Of a DNA stretch of 64,000 bases, positions 1-11,800 are shown piece by piece. Numbering within the stretch: the stretch's first letter is position 1; each line of letters begins with the position of its first letter. A program made the position numbers and the translations under genes. The stretch is from Marasmius tenuissimus (lineage: Eukaryota > Basidiomycota > Agaricomycetes > Agaricales > Marasmiaceae). The notes under the pieces are model-generated. The model did not search any database. It was not told the origin of the DNA and worked only from the letters and a program-made list of their open reading frames with translations. The DNA lies in the NCBI GenBank assembly GCA_029532415.1, contig JAQOTA010000027.1, positions 310,001-374,000 of the forward strand. Reading direction: 5' to 3'.

Positions 1-2
1 TG

Positions 3-2387
3 ATCCATATCATGAACGGTCACAACTTCAAAGGTCGGAAGATCAAAGTCGAGTCCAACCGTCCACGAGGGCAACAAAAGGTCGACCCGTGCTCCCTCCT
101 CGTTAGCCGCTTGCCGATGGGTACAGCTGTTGGAGACATTCGAGATCTTTTCGAAGCGGTCACTCTCAGGAAACTTCGGTCGAACGAGTACAATGACGAG
201 CCAGTCGAAAGATGGTTGAAAGACTTCATCCTGAAGTTCATGCGGGGTGAATTCGTCGAGTTCGACCCAGTTCAGGTCAACACCTTCGAGGGGAAATGTA
301 CGATGCGGCTACAGTTCAGGACTTGGGAGGATGCGAAGAAGGTTCATGATCAGCTCGTCAACGTCAAGTTCGATATCATCGGTCATTCGATGTTTCGACT
401 ATGGCTTCCCAACCCGTATCATACTACCATTCCGATGGGGCAGTATCAGGCGCAGAAGAAGCAATGGGATACGTTCGTGAAGGATACGAAGGATAGGAAA
501 GAGAGTGCTCTGCATTTGCGGATGTTGGACGATAAGGTGATCCTCCGAGTTGGTGGGGATGATTTGAGAGCGGTTGGGATGTTAAAGGTCAGGGTGGAGA
601 GTCTGGTTGCGGGGGAGGCACTTCGGGATATGTGGCATGCCTGGTTTGACTCCGCTGCTGGGAAGAAGTTCTTGGAGTCGGTTCCAGAGGATACAGCTGC
701 CTACATTCGGCATGATCACAGGTTAAGGGTGTTGAAGGTATATGGAGCTTCGGCTGCGGTATCGAAGGCCAAGGAGATGGTGAGAGCGGAACTGGAAAGG
801 CTATCTGGTTTAGAACACACTGTAGCCCTCAAACGCCAATCCGTCCGGTTCTTCGTCGAACGCGGCGTCGCTGCGTTCAAAGAAGCATTCGGTGATGATA
901 GTGTCACCCTCGACATCTCCAGCTCTCCAGTCCGCATCACCATTCGAGGAGGCGAAGAAGCCCACCACCTACTTCGAAAGCTGATTGACGATTCACTACA
1001 CCGCGCTACGATGGATTATTCTACTCCATCCGAATCATCCTGTCCCGTGTGCCTGGCCGACGTCTCGAACCCTGTGAAATTAGGGTGTGGACACGAGTAC
1101 TGTATTGCATGCCTTCGCCATTTCTTTACTGCCGACATCAGGAACTTCCCTATCGTCTGTGTCGGAAACGAGGCAACGTGTATGGAGCCCATTGCCCTCC
1201 CCGCGATCCAGAAATTTCTCACTAAGCCTCAGTTCAACACTCTTCTGGAGAAAGCGTTTGCGAAGCACATCGAACAGAACCACCAGACGTACAGGTACTG
1301 CAACACCCCCGACTGTCGTCAGATCTACCGATGCGAGGAGGATTTCTCCACCATCACTACCCGTCAATGTCCCTCCTGCCTCGCCTCCATATGCATGAAA
1401 TGCCACGGACAATCGCACGATGGCCTGTCATGCGACGAGCGACGTGAACACTTTGAACCTCCAGAACACGTAGTTCTTAACGAGGCTTGGGCCAAGAAGG
1501 CCGGAGCGAAACGGTGTCCTTCGTGCCAGGTGTGGATTGAGAAGACCGAAGGGTGCCACCACATGACATGCAAGTGCGGAGCCCACATCTGTTGGGTGTG
1601 TATGGAAGCGTTCGACCTGAAGGTGATCTATGATCATATGGTCGAGGCTCACGGAGGGATCCATGCGAGGAGGGAGCCTGGATACGGGATGGCACCTGGG
1701 GATGAGCATGTACATGTTGAGGGCCAGACGACCGAACCTCCTGAGGTTAACCAGTATCTCGCGCAGGTCGAAGCTCTACGGGCGGCTGCTGACCATGCTA
1801 GGATGGTGGAGGAGGCTAGGCAACGTATGCAGGCAATGCGGGCAGATGAGTTGAGGCAGGAGTTTTCTCGCCGTCAGGCACTTGAAAAAGAACAGGAAGA
1901 ACAGGCGAAGAAGCGTAGAGAGGAAGAGAGAAATGCGGAGGCTCTCAGGCAGAGTCGCCGCGAGGCAGAGGCAGCACGCGCAATGAGAAACGCGGGAGCT
2001 TCCTGGCAGTGATCTAGTCACCGGGCATCCGAATTTGCGCGCCAAGCTGCTGAACGGGAGGAGCGAGAGGAGGCGGGGGCGGGGGAAGAGGAAGCTCGGC
2101 GTGTGGCCTTGCAAGCAGAGCAGGAGAGGCAACATGCAGAGGCGATGCAGCATGAATAGGAGGCACAAGCAGAGAGAGCAGCGGAGGCTCTCCGGCTTGC
2201 TCATGAAGCGCGCGTTCACCAGCTCGTTGAACAGGAGAATCAGGAGAAGCAACGCAAGAAGGAAGCGGAGATGCAGGACGCCGCTTTGAACCGATTGTGT
2301 CAAAAGGACTTGGAGTGGCAACGCGTAGAGGAGAGGCGGAGGCAGCGGGAAAGGGACAGTCAGAAAGACCGGTGTGTAATGAATTAA
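3..2387 (+). pseudogene. RBR-type E3 ubiquitin ligase copy, 5'-incomplete at window edge, two nonsense codons near the 3' end
   Basis: The frame is open from the window edge (first in-window Met at 12) to TGA at 2010-2012. It continues in the same frame after that stop, through a second stop (TAG 2157-2159), to TAA at 2385-2387. The last residues (DSQKDRCVMN) match the end of the intact paralogue at 41118-44820 (DSQKEWCVVM), so both internal stops are nonsense mutations rather than the natural end. Counting from the Met at 12: RNA-binding-like region, then RING1 (CPVC from residue 344), IBR (about 428-476) and RING2 with the presumed catalytic Cys515 in the EGCHHM motif. In RBR ligases such as parkin and HHARI this Cys carries ubiquitin as a thioester. 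Only the Arg/Glu-rich C-terminal coil is lost, so a truncated 666-aa-plus ligase may still be made. The CCCH fingers and N-terminal coil would lie outside the window. Confidence 0.85.
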
Positions 2388-2636
2388 TAATGTAAGGGTT
2401 TTTAGGTATGTTCTTCGCAATTGTACAACGACGCAAGTATCTACTGGTCGAATTTGTGTATAATTATGACTCTGTAGTAGCGACAGAAAACAACATAGTA
2501 TCTATCCGAACATTGATAGTTGCCAGGGGTCTTGCAAGGCCAAGCAAAATGATATCCAACACCCACGTGGACGCACATTGACTTTCAACAGAGCTTCGAG
2601 TTTGTGACAACCTTGCGATTTCACGTTTTGCCTCCG
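2388..2636. other. intergenic; 3' flank shared with the second RBR copy
   Basis: The sequence to about 2470 is recognisably the same as the 3' flank of the inverted RBR gene (about 41035-41117), so the duplication extends past the coding end. From 2470 to 2636 I see no gene or repeat. Confidence 0.5.
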
Positions 2637-3085
2637 TTGCCAGGTTTGAAACTACCTGCCGTAACGAAATTTTAGGAAGTTGTAACTAGAATTTTGAGCC
2701 GTCAAAAGTTGTGTAAATTTCGGCCCCACAATCCCAAAATTTCGGGAAAATTATGTGTGGGGCCTGCACCTATCTGTTGGCGACTGCATGAACTACCAGA
2801 ATCACTCATCATCAAGCACGCTGGCCTCTCAAAAGGCAGCGGCCGTGGTAATGACAGCTTCCTTGACTTGATATATCCAAGGCGCGTCCAAATCTGCCTG
2901 GGGAATGACCCGCAGGGAACAAGCTAAGGGCGCTTGGTGACGAGACTGTTTGCGTGAATTTGGGAGAAATTTTGTACGTACGAGTTTTTTGTTTTGTATT
3001 TATCGAGGTGGACCGTGGGGCGGCTCCGCTCACGAAATTTCGGATTTTGAAACTAAACGAAAAAATTTAGTTTCAAACCTGGCAA
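2637..3085. mobile_element. MITE-like non-autonomous element with 18-bp terminal inverted repeats
   Basis: The 18-mer TTGCCAGGTTTGAAACTA at 2637-2654 recurs as a perfect reverse complement at 3068-3085. The interior is A+T-rich and holds further palindromes: a TTTGAAACTAAA/TTTAGTTTCAAA hairpin at the right end and a GGCCCCACA/TGTGGGGCC stem near 2725-2765. There is no plausible coding frame. I could not identify a target-site duplication, so the ends are tentative. The right end lies 8 bp from the stop codon of the neighbouring F-box gene. Confidence 0.55.
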
Positions 3086-3092
3086 ATACACC

Positions 3093-4651
3093 CTATTGCC
3101 ACCTTTTCTCTATAACGCTCGCCGTAATGTTCGTCATCGTTGGGGTGAGCTTCTCCACATTAACCAACGTCTGAAGTCGCCTCAGCATCTCCCCCGTGAG
3201 TAAGCATCGGCCAAATTTTATTACCCGAATACCGACACCACGTTCCGAACGCACAGAGAGAGACCGATAGAATATCTCAAACATGTCTTCGGTAGATAAA
3301 ATCGCCGTTCCGATAACCAGGGTCCGCAAAGCAGGGAATGATAATATCAACGCTCTGGAACCCTCATCAGACATGATCGGGATCTCTCTGGGGAACATCT
3401 CCGCGAGTAGAACGACGAAATTGCGGTCCTGAAGTCTGATTACGGTGAGGCTGAGAACTTGGATCCCGACGAGAGGGAGGCACTTCATTACCTCGAGCAT
3501 GCGCCGTGCGGTGGTATCGATGTCTCCATGAGAATGTTCAGTATCGAAGTGAAAGCGAATGTCATAGAAGTCATCACCGCACCGGGCGAAGCTTCCCAAG
3601 TACCCGCAGTTGCACGCTCGTGCGTCAATAATGCTGGGTATATCGCTGTTGAGAGTATTGAAGAGCTCGGGGTTGGCATGCGAGTATATCCTACTAATCA
3701 AGGAGAGAAACTGAGAAAACTCAGTCTCAGATACGTTCAACACGGATGGTAGAGAAATAGCGAGATGAAAATTGGCGTGTGGAGGGAGAGAAACCCGATC
3801 CAGAAAATATACCACGTCAAGTATATGATGAGTTTCGAAGGAAAGGTGACGGAGATGGTGCAGTGGTATAGGTGACCCGCTCGCCGCGGAGTAGCCTGAT
3901 GACCTTCTGGGCATTGCGTTGTCTAACTTGAGCACCTCGATGTGGGGCCAGCTCCTTGGAGCCGCGATGAAGTGATCGTAGTTGGCAGTGGGAGGTAATC
4001 CGGCCTGATCACGAGCATAGCAGAGATGCACATAGGCAAGGTTACTACTCTTGAGTAGTGGCGAGTTCCAGCGCATGTAAGGGCCGTTGATGAAGAGCTT
4101 GGTGAGACGGGGAGAAACACGGTTACCAAGGAAAGATGTCGGTATCCTGAGCGGTTTGGGGTTATCGCGACCAGAACGGGGGGGGGGGGGCGATAATTCC
4201 TGTGTCCACAGATATGGATATCCAGAGATTCGAGGAGGGGTGCTGGTTCAACCATTTCAAAAAGGATCTCTGATATTTTGTCGGCGGCGGCCACCATCAA
4301 GAGGCGGACTACGCGGTGAAGATGCTTGGTCAATACCTCCATAAAAAGCGATTCCTTCCGATGGTATCTCCCCTTTATGTAGAGGGGCACACCCTTGGAC
4401 TTCTCCAGCATAAATCTCGTCGATTTTGATGAGAAAGCAAAAAAGTCGAGATTGGACCAAAGAGTGGGCGTTTCCAAAGACACAGAACGCCATTTTCGGC
4501 AGACACGACTGAATTGGAACCAATTCTGGAAGCGACTGTCTGTCTGATATTCTGGTGGAAGGCAACAGCGAAAAATCTCGATGAGAATATCCTCACAGAA
4601 TGGTCCAGCACCTTTCCATGAATCCTGGTAGGTAAAAATTCTCGCTCTCAA
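3093..4651 (-). pseudogene. F-box protein, agaricomycete F-box/LRR type, broken by a C13 homopolymer frameshift
   Basis: Reading the minus strand from about 4640, the translation gives an F-box (EDILIEIFRCCLP, then VCRKWRSVSLETPTLWSNL), the usual N-terminal half of agaricomycete F-box proteins. These recruit substrates to SCF ubiquitin ligases. The frame runs into 13 consecutive C (plus-strand G run 4178-4190). Downstream, the protein continues in another frame (RSGRDNPKPLRIPTSFLGN, then MRWNSPLLKSSNLAYV) as an LRR-like region to the stop at 3093-3095. A run of 11 or 14 C would restore the frame, so this may be a real slippage mutation or a homopolymer error. No ATG precedes the F-box in this frame, so a 5' exon is missing or unrecognised. 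The stop lies 8 bp from the MITE-like element, which may have truncated the C-terminus. Confidence 0.7.
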
Positions 4652-4861
4652 TTGATTCGTGAAGATTGTGCATATGTGTTGGCGCTTGGGATTGTACTAG
4701 CAAGCCTGGAAGGCGAGCCTCTTGGCAGCCCCCATCAGCGTCAATGCACACCCGCTATCTCCTGCTTGCCAGACGACAAACCGCCAGTTGTTGTTGTGGA
4801 GCCTCGTAGAGAAGGGGTGAGGCCGTTTTAGCGCCCATGCCTGACTCTGACCAAGACTACC

Positions 4862-5840
4862 ATGTCCGATCTCTACCTCATGCCATTTCGTCCTTTGCCT
4901 CCCGATTACGCTCAAGAAGACGACAATCCTGCCTCAGAATATCGTGGGCTAGTACATGGTACGACTCGGGCTCTGGGAGGTTCAATATGGTCCGACTCGT
5001 GAGTGATTTGATTCCTGTCCTTCCTTCGTTTGAATATTAAACTCACTGTGTAGCAGACAGGAACGATTTTCAGTCGGCCAACGCGCCCGCAGCAAGATTC
5101 TGAATGGAATACTGCCTGGAGGTACGTGTATGTTTTGTTATATACGCAAAAATCGTGGACTTATGGCTTTCTTGTTTGTTTTTGCAAGACCAATGAGTTA
5201 TTGTCCTTCGTCTCGCCAACAAATCACAGTTCCGAGAATCATTATTCGCTGCTTTCAATTGCCATGCGCCGTAGCATCGGCCTTGTCCTCAACGATCCGG
5301 CGGATTGGCTTATCCTATGCGTCTTTGAACCATGCGGTAAGGAGGGTTAAGGGATTGGGCAGTAAGGCGAGAGGAGCAACTTCAAGTCTGTTGAGGTCTG
5401 TCTCGACTGTTGTAGTTTGAATGGGTGGCTGTACTGATATCTCTTTCTCAGATTTAGTTGTTGATTCGAACGAGAAGAAAGATCCAAACGAAGAACTATC
5501 GCAGATCTTCCTTGTATCCATCGTATCCCATACGTACTCGTTCCACGCTGCTGGGACTTGCAACCGAGGACTGATTATTATGGGGCTTCAATAAGCACTT
5601 TTGGGTGCCAGGCCTTGGGCACGGATTCTTCGACATTTCATACCGGGTCCGTCTCTATCGTCCTAGCTCGCATGCGCGGTTGTACTGATATACGTTCCCC
5701 AGACTCGGCTCTTGCTGACGAACGAGAAGAGAAACCCAAAGAAGATCTATTGTAGATCTTCCCAAGAACTTCTACGCGTACACGTATCCATTCCATGTTA
5801 CTGGGCCTTGCACCCAGCCGTTGGCGGTCAATGAACATCT
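4862..5840 (+). other. possible decayed small gene with a duplicated exon-like segment
   Basis: An ATG at 4862 begins MSDLYLMPFRPLPPDYAQED, followed by a plausible intron (4999 to about 5056) and open segments to about 5400. I could not build a continuous model. Two exon-like segments, about 5450-5575 and 5695-5820, are diverged copies of each other: both encode an Asn/Glu/Lys-rich stretch followed by a hydrophobic one, and the second has an in-frame stop. I recognise no family. This is probably a gene remnant. Confidence 0.25.
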
Positions 5841-6942
5841 CAGGATGAAAGATCTCTGGGTTCCCCCATTTTCAGGTCATGCATCTCTCGAAATCCTTGC
5901 CCGCCATCTCTTTGTATCCAGTCCCAAGCTGGCTCCATCACCATGTCGCCGTGCTCAACGCCACGCTCACCAGACGATCGTTCGCCTACAGCATCTGTCC
6001 GACTTTTGCACTCGCAATCGGGGCAGCGCCCATCCACCTGCATCGTCCAGCGAGCGAGTTCAATGCTCCCGTTCTCGTTCTCAACGAAGCCAATGTTTTG
6101 ACGCACTTTGAGCCTCATGATTGCCTTGAGAGTCGGCGGCCCTATAGCCAATGCCTCTATTCTTCATCTGCCTTTCCGGCGCCTTCTGAAGCTGTTTCAG
6201 GTTATGGAACTCTTAGTACCTGGCGATGGAGGATTGTGCTCGTCGCTCATTCAAGGATGACTGGGTGTCATACAGCGATTAGGTGGATCTGAACGGTGGT
6301 CATTGGAGGACAGACGGGTTGTGATTTGTGCCGGTCACAGGCAAGGTGCGTTTTCATTACCCAATCCCTTGATCCCTCATGCTAACAGTTCGATTGGACT
6401 GGGCGTATGAGCTGCGAACTGTGTGCATTCGCTATAACACGCTCTGGCACCTACCCTTTGACACCTTACAGTGGTCTCCGGTACACGATCTTAGAAGTAT
6501 CAGACTCACTGTCGAGTATCCACCTATCGTAGCCGACCTCCACTTGACGTTGGTACGGACAACCCGGCGCATAGAGAATAGAGGGTAGAGAGGGAAGCTT
6601 GCATGTCGTCTATCTCTAGGTTCGTTTCCCCTTCTTCGTACATGCATGAATAGTCGTACTGATCTACATATCTTTGGCCCCTTGTAGCATTCACAACTAT
6701 CTCAAAGTCCAGGTTCCTCTCCGAAATCAACGTTTAGATCTTCTCGTATTGGCAGATTCCTTATCCCCGGGTACGATACCTCACCTCACCAACCCCTTCT
6801 GTCCGGGGTCATTGACTTATCTTGCCGCTAGCTCGAAGAACGGCGTCTCAGCTACGAGCCCCTTGGACGAAGCCCGCCGCAAGGCCTGGGCGTAGATAAT
6901 CTGGGGAAGATGCGACTTGCCGAATCGTACATCTCGACAAGT
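5841..6942. other. no confident gene
   Basis: Several short open frames exist on both strands (for example about 5879-6292 and 6379-6588, plus). None has a recognisable domain, a convincing splice pattern or a repeat partner in the window. I treat the stretch as non-coding or decayed. Confidence 0.4.
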
Positions 6943-7293
6943 TCAAGAGCTTCCGTTTTTCTGCTCTGCTATATTGATACATTCAAAATAGTTATGCAAG
7001 TAGAGTATTAGTCCATCGCCCAGGGGTGTACCAAGCAGTGGAACAGCTAAGGGAACAATATTGTATCGGAACCGGTATGAGATGACCAATAGACCAAGAA
7101 ACGGAGCGTTCTGAACTGGTTTTAAATAATCGACGCGATACTCTACGTTCATCACCCAGGCGATCACTTCTCCGGATGCGAAAGTGTTGATGGAGTAGAC
7201 AGTTGGGTCGGCGTGGGCCGAATCCGTTGGGTTCAGGAGGAGGTAGAAATTATCAGGGTTAATGAAGTTCGCGGTCCCACGTCTGACCAACAT
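6943..7293 (-). CDS. hypothetical 116-aa protein
   Basis: This ORF starts with a genuine ATG at 7291-7293 and runs without introns to 6943. The protein is aromatic and hydrophobic in its middle (for example FLGLLVISYRFRYNIVPLAV) and could hold one membrane segment. No family is recognised. It sits immediately outside the GTTCAC-rich domain that begins near 7390. It may be an isolated exon or a chance ORF. Confidence 0.3.
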   Translation of the reverse strand: MLVRRGTANFINPDNFYLLLNPTDSAHADPTVYSINTFASGEVIAWVMNVEYRVDYLKPVQNAPFLGLLVISYRFRYNIVPLAVPLLGTPLGDGLILYLHNYFECINIAEQKNGSS

Positions 7294-7439
7294 GTTTCGG
7301 CGTGAACCTGGTGTTGCGAAGAGACTCTATCATCGTTTCGTACTTAACCTACAACAGGACAAGCCTCACAGAACATCTCGGGTTGACACCGGATTTGAGT
7401 GAACACAGTGAACGAGGTCATAGAACAGTGTATTTATTG

Positions 7440-8420
7440 AGTACTGATAGTTGTGATTAAAATACTATCGGAAAAAGTGAACGCTAGCGTGAACAGAAAA
7501 ACAATAGCGGGGAACCGGGATAACTGAATAGACTCTGCGAAAACGAAATACCAAGGGAAACCAGAATAAGACAACGGAACGGACCGGACAGGAATAAGTA
7601 CGAGAGAGGGATGCGAAGCGATGATCAATCGACTCGAAGCCGCTCGCGGAGATCCTCTAAGCGCGAGAGAGAATGGAAGGGGCGTGGGCGTGGGGAACTG
7701 CTGGAAAAGTGAACACTGGTGTGAACAAAGAAATGTGCAACAACAGCGGGGAACTACAATAACTGAACAGACCCCGCGACAACGAGGTACCAGAGAACGA
7801 GAATAGAACAACAGAACGACCCGGGCAGGAATAAATATGAAAGAAGGATGCGACTCGAAGTCGCTCGCGAAGATCTTTCAACCGTGAAAGAGAATAAAAG
7901 GGGCATGGAGACTGCTGCAAGTGAACCCCAGTGTGAACAAAGAAATGTGCAAAAAAAAAGCGGGGAACTGGGATAACTGAACAGACCTCGCGAGTACGAG
8001 GTACCAACATGGGAACAAGAGAAGGACAACGGAACGAACTAGACAGGGATGAATTTGAGAGAAGGGTGCGGTGATCAATCGACTCGAAGTCACTCGAAGT
8101 CGCTCGCGAAGATCCTCTGACCGTGAAAAAGAGTGGAAGGGGCATGGGGAACTGCTGAAAAAGTGAACGCCAGTGTGAACAAAGAGATGTGCAACGAAAG
8201 CAGGGAACTGAGATAACTGAACAGACCCCGCGAGAACAAGGTACCAAGATGAGAACGAGAATAGGATAACGGAACGACCCGGGCAGGGATAAATATGAGA
8301 GAAGGATGCGAGGCGGTGATCAATCGACTTGAAGTCGCTCGCGAAGATCTTTTAATTGTGAAAGAGACTGAAAGGGGCATGGGGAACTGCTGGAAAAGTG
8401 AATACTATAGTGGGGAAACA
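7440..8420. repeat. ~230-bp tandem satellite, about four diverged units
   Basis: The same block order recurs: GGCAGGAATAA-like, CTCGAAGTCGCTCGCGAAGA, GAAAGAG, GGGGCATGG, AACTGCTG, GTGAACnnnnGTGTGAACA, GGGGAACT, ATAACTGAACAGACC. Equivalent points fall near 7587, 7823, 8042 and 8282, a spacing of about 220-240 bp. Units differ by substitutions and small indels. Long minus-strand open frames across it are a by-product of the repeat. Each unit carries several GTGAAC hexamers. Confidence 0.8.
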
Positions 8421-8433
8421 AACTAAATGATCA

Positions 8434-8514
8434 AATGTCTGTTGGCTTCGCTGTGTATGGGATCCACAGCTACTAGTCCCTTGGGCCACGTAGAGGCCAG
8501 ACATTGTCCAAGGG
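8434..8514 (-). ncRNA. candidate HDV-like self-cleaving ribozyme, copy A
   Basis: Read on the minus strand, 81 nt fold as a nested double pseudoknot in the HDV-ribozyme order. P1 CCCTTGG pairs with CCAAGGG; P2 AATGTCTG with CAGACATT; P3 GCC with GGC around the loop TCTACGT; P4 is CTGTG/CACAG; the P4-P2 joint begins CGAAG. In HDV-like ribozymes the joint's first C is the catalytic cytosine and the P3 loop resembles TCCTCGC. Copies at 19705 and 24990 keep the fold with compensatory changes. Cleavage would fall just 5' of P1, between 8515 and 8514. A caveat is that P1 begins with C, whereas most described members begin with G. The call is by eye. Confidence 0.55.
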
Positions 8515-8897
8515 TTGGGTAGCACATACCCGACGAGCATGAGTACACGAGGGCAAGGTAAACGTAAAGCAAGCAAAAGGGCAAGCACGAGGGAACCAAG
8601 ATGGGAACAATAAATCAAAAGGGGTAGGAGAGGAAGTGCGACAACGGACTGAACAGGATCGAACAAGAGGACGCAGTAACGAGACAGAAGGGAACGGGAC
8701 ACGCATCATCTGTAAGCAGCGTAAAGGGAACATCCTGCAAAGTGAACAACTACCCGCACAGGTCGAAGTAAAAGCAACACCAGAAAGATGAACACCGACC
8801 CACAAACAAGTGAATCAGGGGGCATATCAGGGGGAACTACAAGAATCGGATCTTCAATGGTGCGGGAATGGGGTCGAGGGCAAAAGAATGTACATTG
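8515..8897. other. GTTCAC-rich spacer, no gene
   Basis: This stretch separates ribozyme-like copy A from the 3' end of the minus-strand gene. It contains dispersed GTGAAC hexamers and purine-rich DNA on the plus strand, but no convincing exon. Confidence 0.5.
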
Positions 8898-11800
8898 TCA
8901 TTGGTTTTTGTTGTTCCGCCTCTGGCGTTTGACTTTACCGTTGCCTCCCCTCTTGTCGGGGGATACCACAGGGGTTGGGCGAGACTGCGGACGCTTTTTA
9001 CGCTTTTTTGGAGGAGTTTGATGCTCCTCAATTTGACCTTGCGCCTCCATCTGCTTTCTTTTCATCCCCCTCGTGAATTTTGGAGACTTCTTCGAGGTTT
9101 GGCCCACATGGAGCTTTGGCTTTGTGGGCGTCACTGGATTTGCGGCAACCGCCGAAGTGGTCGCTTTGACAGCGGTTTCTATTTGGCGGATCTTATTAGG
9201 GGCAAGGAATTCAATCAAGGATGAACGTGAACGTACGTTGGTCCTCATCGTCGGGGTCCTCCAAGGAAACATCTATCGACGAGTAAATGAAGGGTAATTA
9301 AGGTTTGAAGAATCCTGAAGTTGCGCACCCGAGAGGCCGTCATTTGTGCCATAAAGGCCAGTATTAAATGGGTCGATCACCATTGCATCATCTTCAGAGG
9401 CTGATGCGAATTCTTCCTCGTGCGCCGAGGTCGCAGAAGGAGCTTGAAATGACCAGTTAGGGAGGGTAGACCTGAGACAACAAGTGAGCCCACCAGAAGC
9501 GCCATCCAACTCCTTTGCGGGCTCTGCTCCGCCATCCGAGACCATGGATGCAGCTGATAATGTGAAGTTAGAGGTGAGTCGAGGAGGCTTCAATGATTGA
9601 ACACACCGAAACCGCCGTTCGGCACCTCTTCGGGGTTCTCTCCATTAGCCGCCGTGGGCAGAGCTTCTCACGAAAAGTCAGGGAGTGTTAAGCAGTAAAG
9701 AGGGTTCAGCTATCAGCTAACCAATGTCACTTCGTGGGCCAGCTGGCACCTCCTCCTTTTCAATAATCGGGGCGGTAACTGAAAGGAAGTCAGAACGGCG
9801 TGAAACGAGGGAAACAAATGAACTGACCAGCTCCGGCGTTCACTCGACCCTCCGGTTCACTTTCCTTCCCGCCAGCCGGGGCTGCAGGAGAACCTGTAAA
9901 TTATCAGTCAGGGAGAGGTAGGCCTGAAGAAACGAGTGAACATACCGGAAGCACCGTTCACCTGTGGGGGCTCGTTGACCGGAACCATGGTCACATCTGG
10001 AAGAGGGAAATCAGAGAGCGTTGAGTAGCTAGAGGGGTGAATGAACTCGCCAGAATCGCTCGACGGGATAGCTCGCACGACATCCTTTTCAATGATCGGA
10101 GCGGTATCTGGAAAGAAGTCAGAATGGGGTGAAACGAGGGAAACAAGTGAACTGACCAACTCCGGCGTTCACTTGACCCTCCGGTTCACTCTCCTTCCCG
10201 CCAGTCTGGGCTGTAGGGACCAATGCGACCGTCTTTTCGATGGCAGGGACTACAGCTGGGGGAGGAAGTCAGAATAGGTTGAAACGAGCAAAACAAGTGA
10301 ACTAACCAGCAATGTTCACTTGAGTGGCTGGCATCTCTTTCCCTTTAGTCGGGGTTGTAGAAGAGACTGGAAACGATTAGTCAGGGAGGGTTGAATCTCT
10401 GGAAGGAAAGTGAACGTACCAGTGGCACCGTTCAGTTCTTTTGGGGGGTCTGCTCCGCCAACCATGGCTGAGAATGGGAAGTCAGAACGAGGCGAACCGA
10501 GAGAAGCGAATCAACATACAGGAGCCAACATTTGGCGTCTGTTCGGGCCGCTGATCGCCAGGAGAAGTGGTTATACAACCTGAGCATAGAAGATGACCGA
10601 AGGGAACAAATATCAGCGGGGGGAGCGAACGTACCTCTAGCAGGGGCGTCATTCACTGACTGAACTTGACTTTTGCCAAGAGGGGCTGCTTCGAAATCTG
10701 AGGACGATAGGCAAGCCGAGAGAATGTAGTTACTCACTGTCTCGATCAGTCGAGTTGGCAGACCTACCCGTTGATTGGGGTAGAAATACAAAGGTATCAT
10801 CTTGTGGGGCGACTAGGAAGTCCACCAACAGCTGCCTCTCGTGTCGTTGTAGGGTTCGGGGAGGTGCAAGCGCGATGGGGAGTTTAAATTTTTTCGTGTC
10901 GTAGTAGCATTCTGGATGCTTGGCTATATCGTCGTATGGGAGAGACGAACCGAAGCCTACTAAATCTGTACATGCAACCTTAGTGATGGACTGTGTAGTT
11001 GAATGTTTGACTTACACCAGAGGCAGTCGAGCAACGATTCCAGCATATCCATGAGATCAGTGAAGGTCGTGTTGTCAACATCCACTCCTTGGAGAGTAGG
11101 GATTTTTGACCCCTTGAACGTCTTTAGCCGAGGATCCAACACGGGCTTGGGGCCGCGAGGGTTCACTTTGTGACAATCAGTGACCTGGTACAACTTGGGG
11201 GAAAGCGGAGCCTTACACTTTATCACGCGGGCACACCATTGTCCCCATGCAGCTACAACACTGTCTTTCACGCCTCCATCGTTGTCCTTAAAAAATTTTT
11301 TGTTTTCTCTCCCAAGGCAGCGACTGGACACCTCATAGCTGCAAGTACGACAAATCAGTGACGAGCGATACGATTGAGATCGAGAGCTCACATGCTGCCC
11401 GCCATGGCATTTTCATTGTCTCTAAAACCAGCGTAGACAACTACCTCCATGTTTCCGAGAGCGCCGAACTTGGCGATGTCATACAACAGCGCAAAGATAC
11501 CTTCGCCGAAGGCCTGCTGGTTACTGCAAGACGAAGGATCATTGGATTGACTGTGTCCGGTTCTATGAGAAGAGAGAACTTACGTTTCTAGGTCGAAGAC
11601 CTGCTCTTTCTCGGCATAGCTGGCTTTCTCTTCTTCGCTCAATGCCTCCCATAGATTGCTGACCGCGAGTTTGTGCAGACCGCCGTTGTTGCCGTTGGCG
11701 AGCTCCGGTTCTTCCTCTCGCAGGCGCTTCGTTTCCTCCCAGATCTTCTCTCCCTGAGCCGCTTTGAATTGTTCCTTTGGCGTTAACGCACGTAGGCCTG

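Noticed and set aside
1776..2436. Minus-strand frames of 140-214 codons
   Set aside because: Shadow of the RBR C-terminal coil and its continuation past the nonsense codons.
4257..4611. Alternative minus-strand frames inside the F-box gene
   Set aside because: They overlap the recognisable F-box frame and have no family features.
7434..8805. Long minus-strand open frames (Phe/Ser/Leu/Arg-rich, for example 7657-8247 and 8090-8380)
   Set aside because: They lie in the ~230-bp satellite, repeat the same peptides in shifted frames and lack domains or consistent splice sites.
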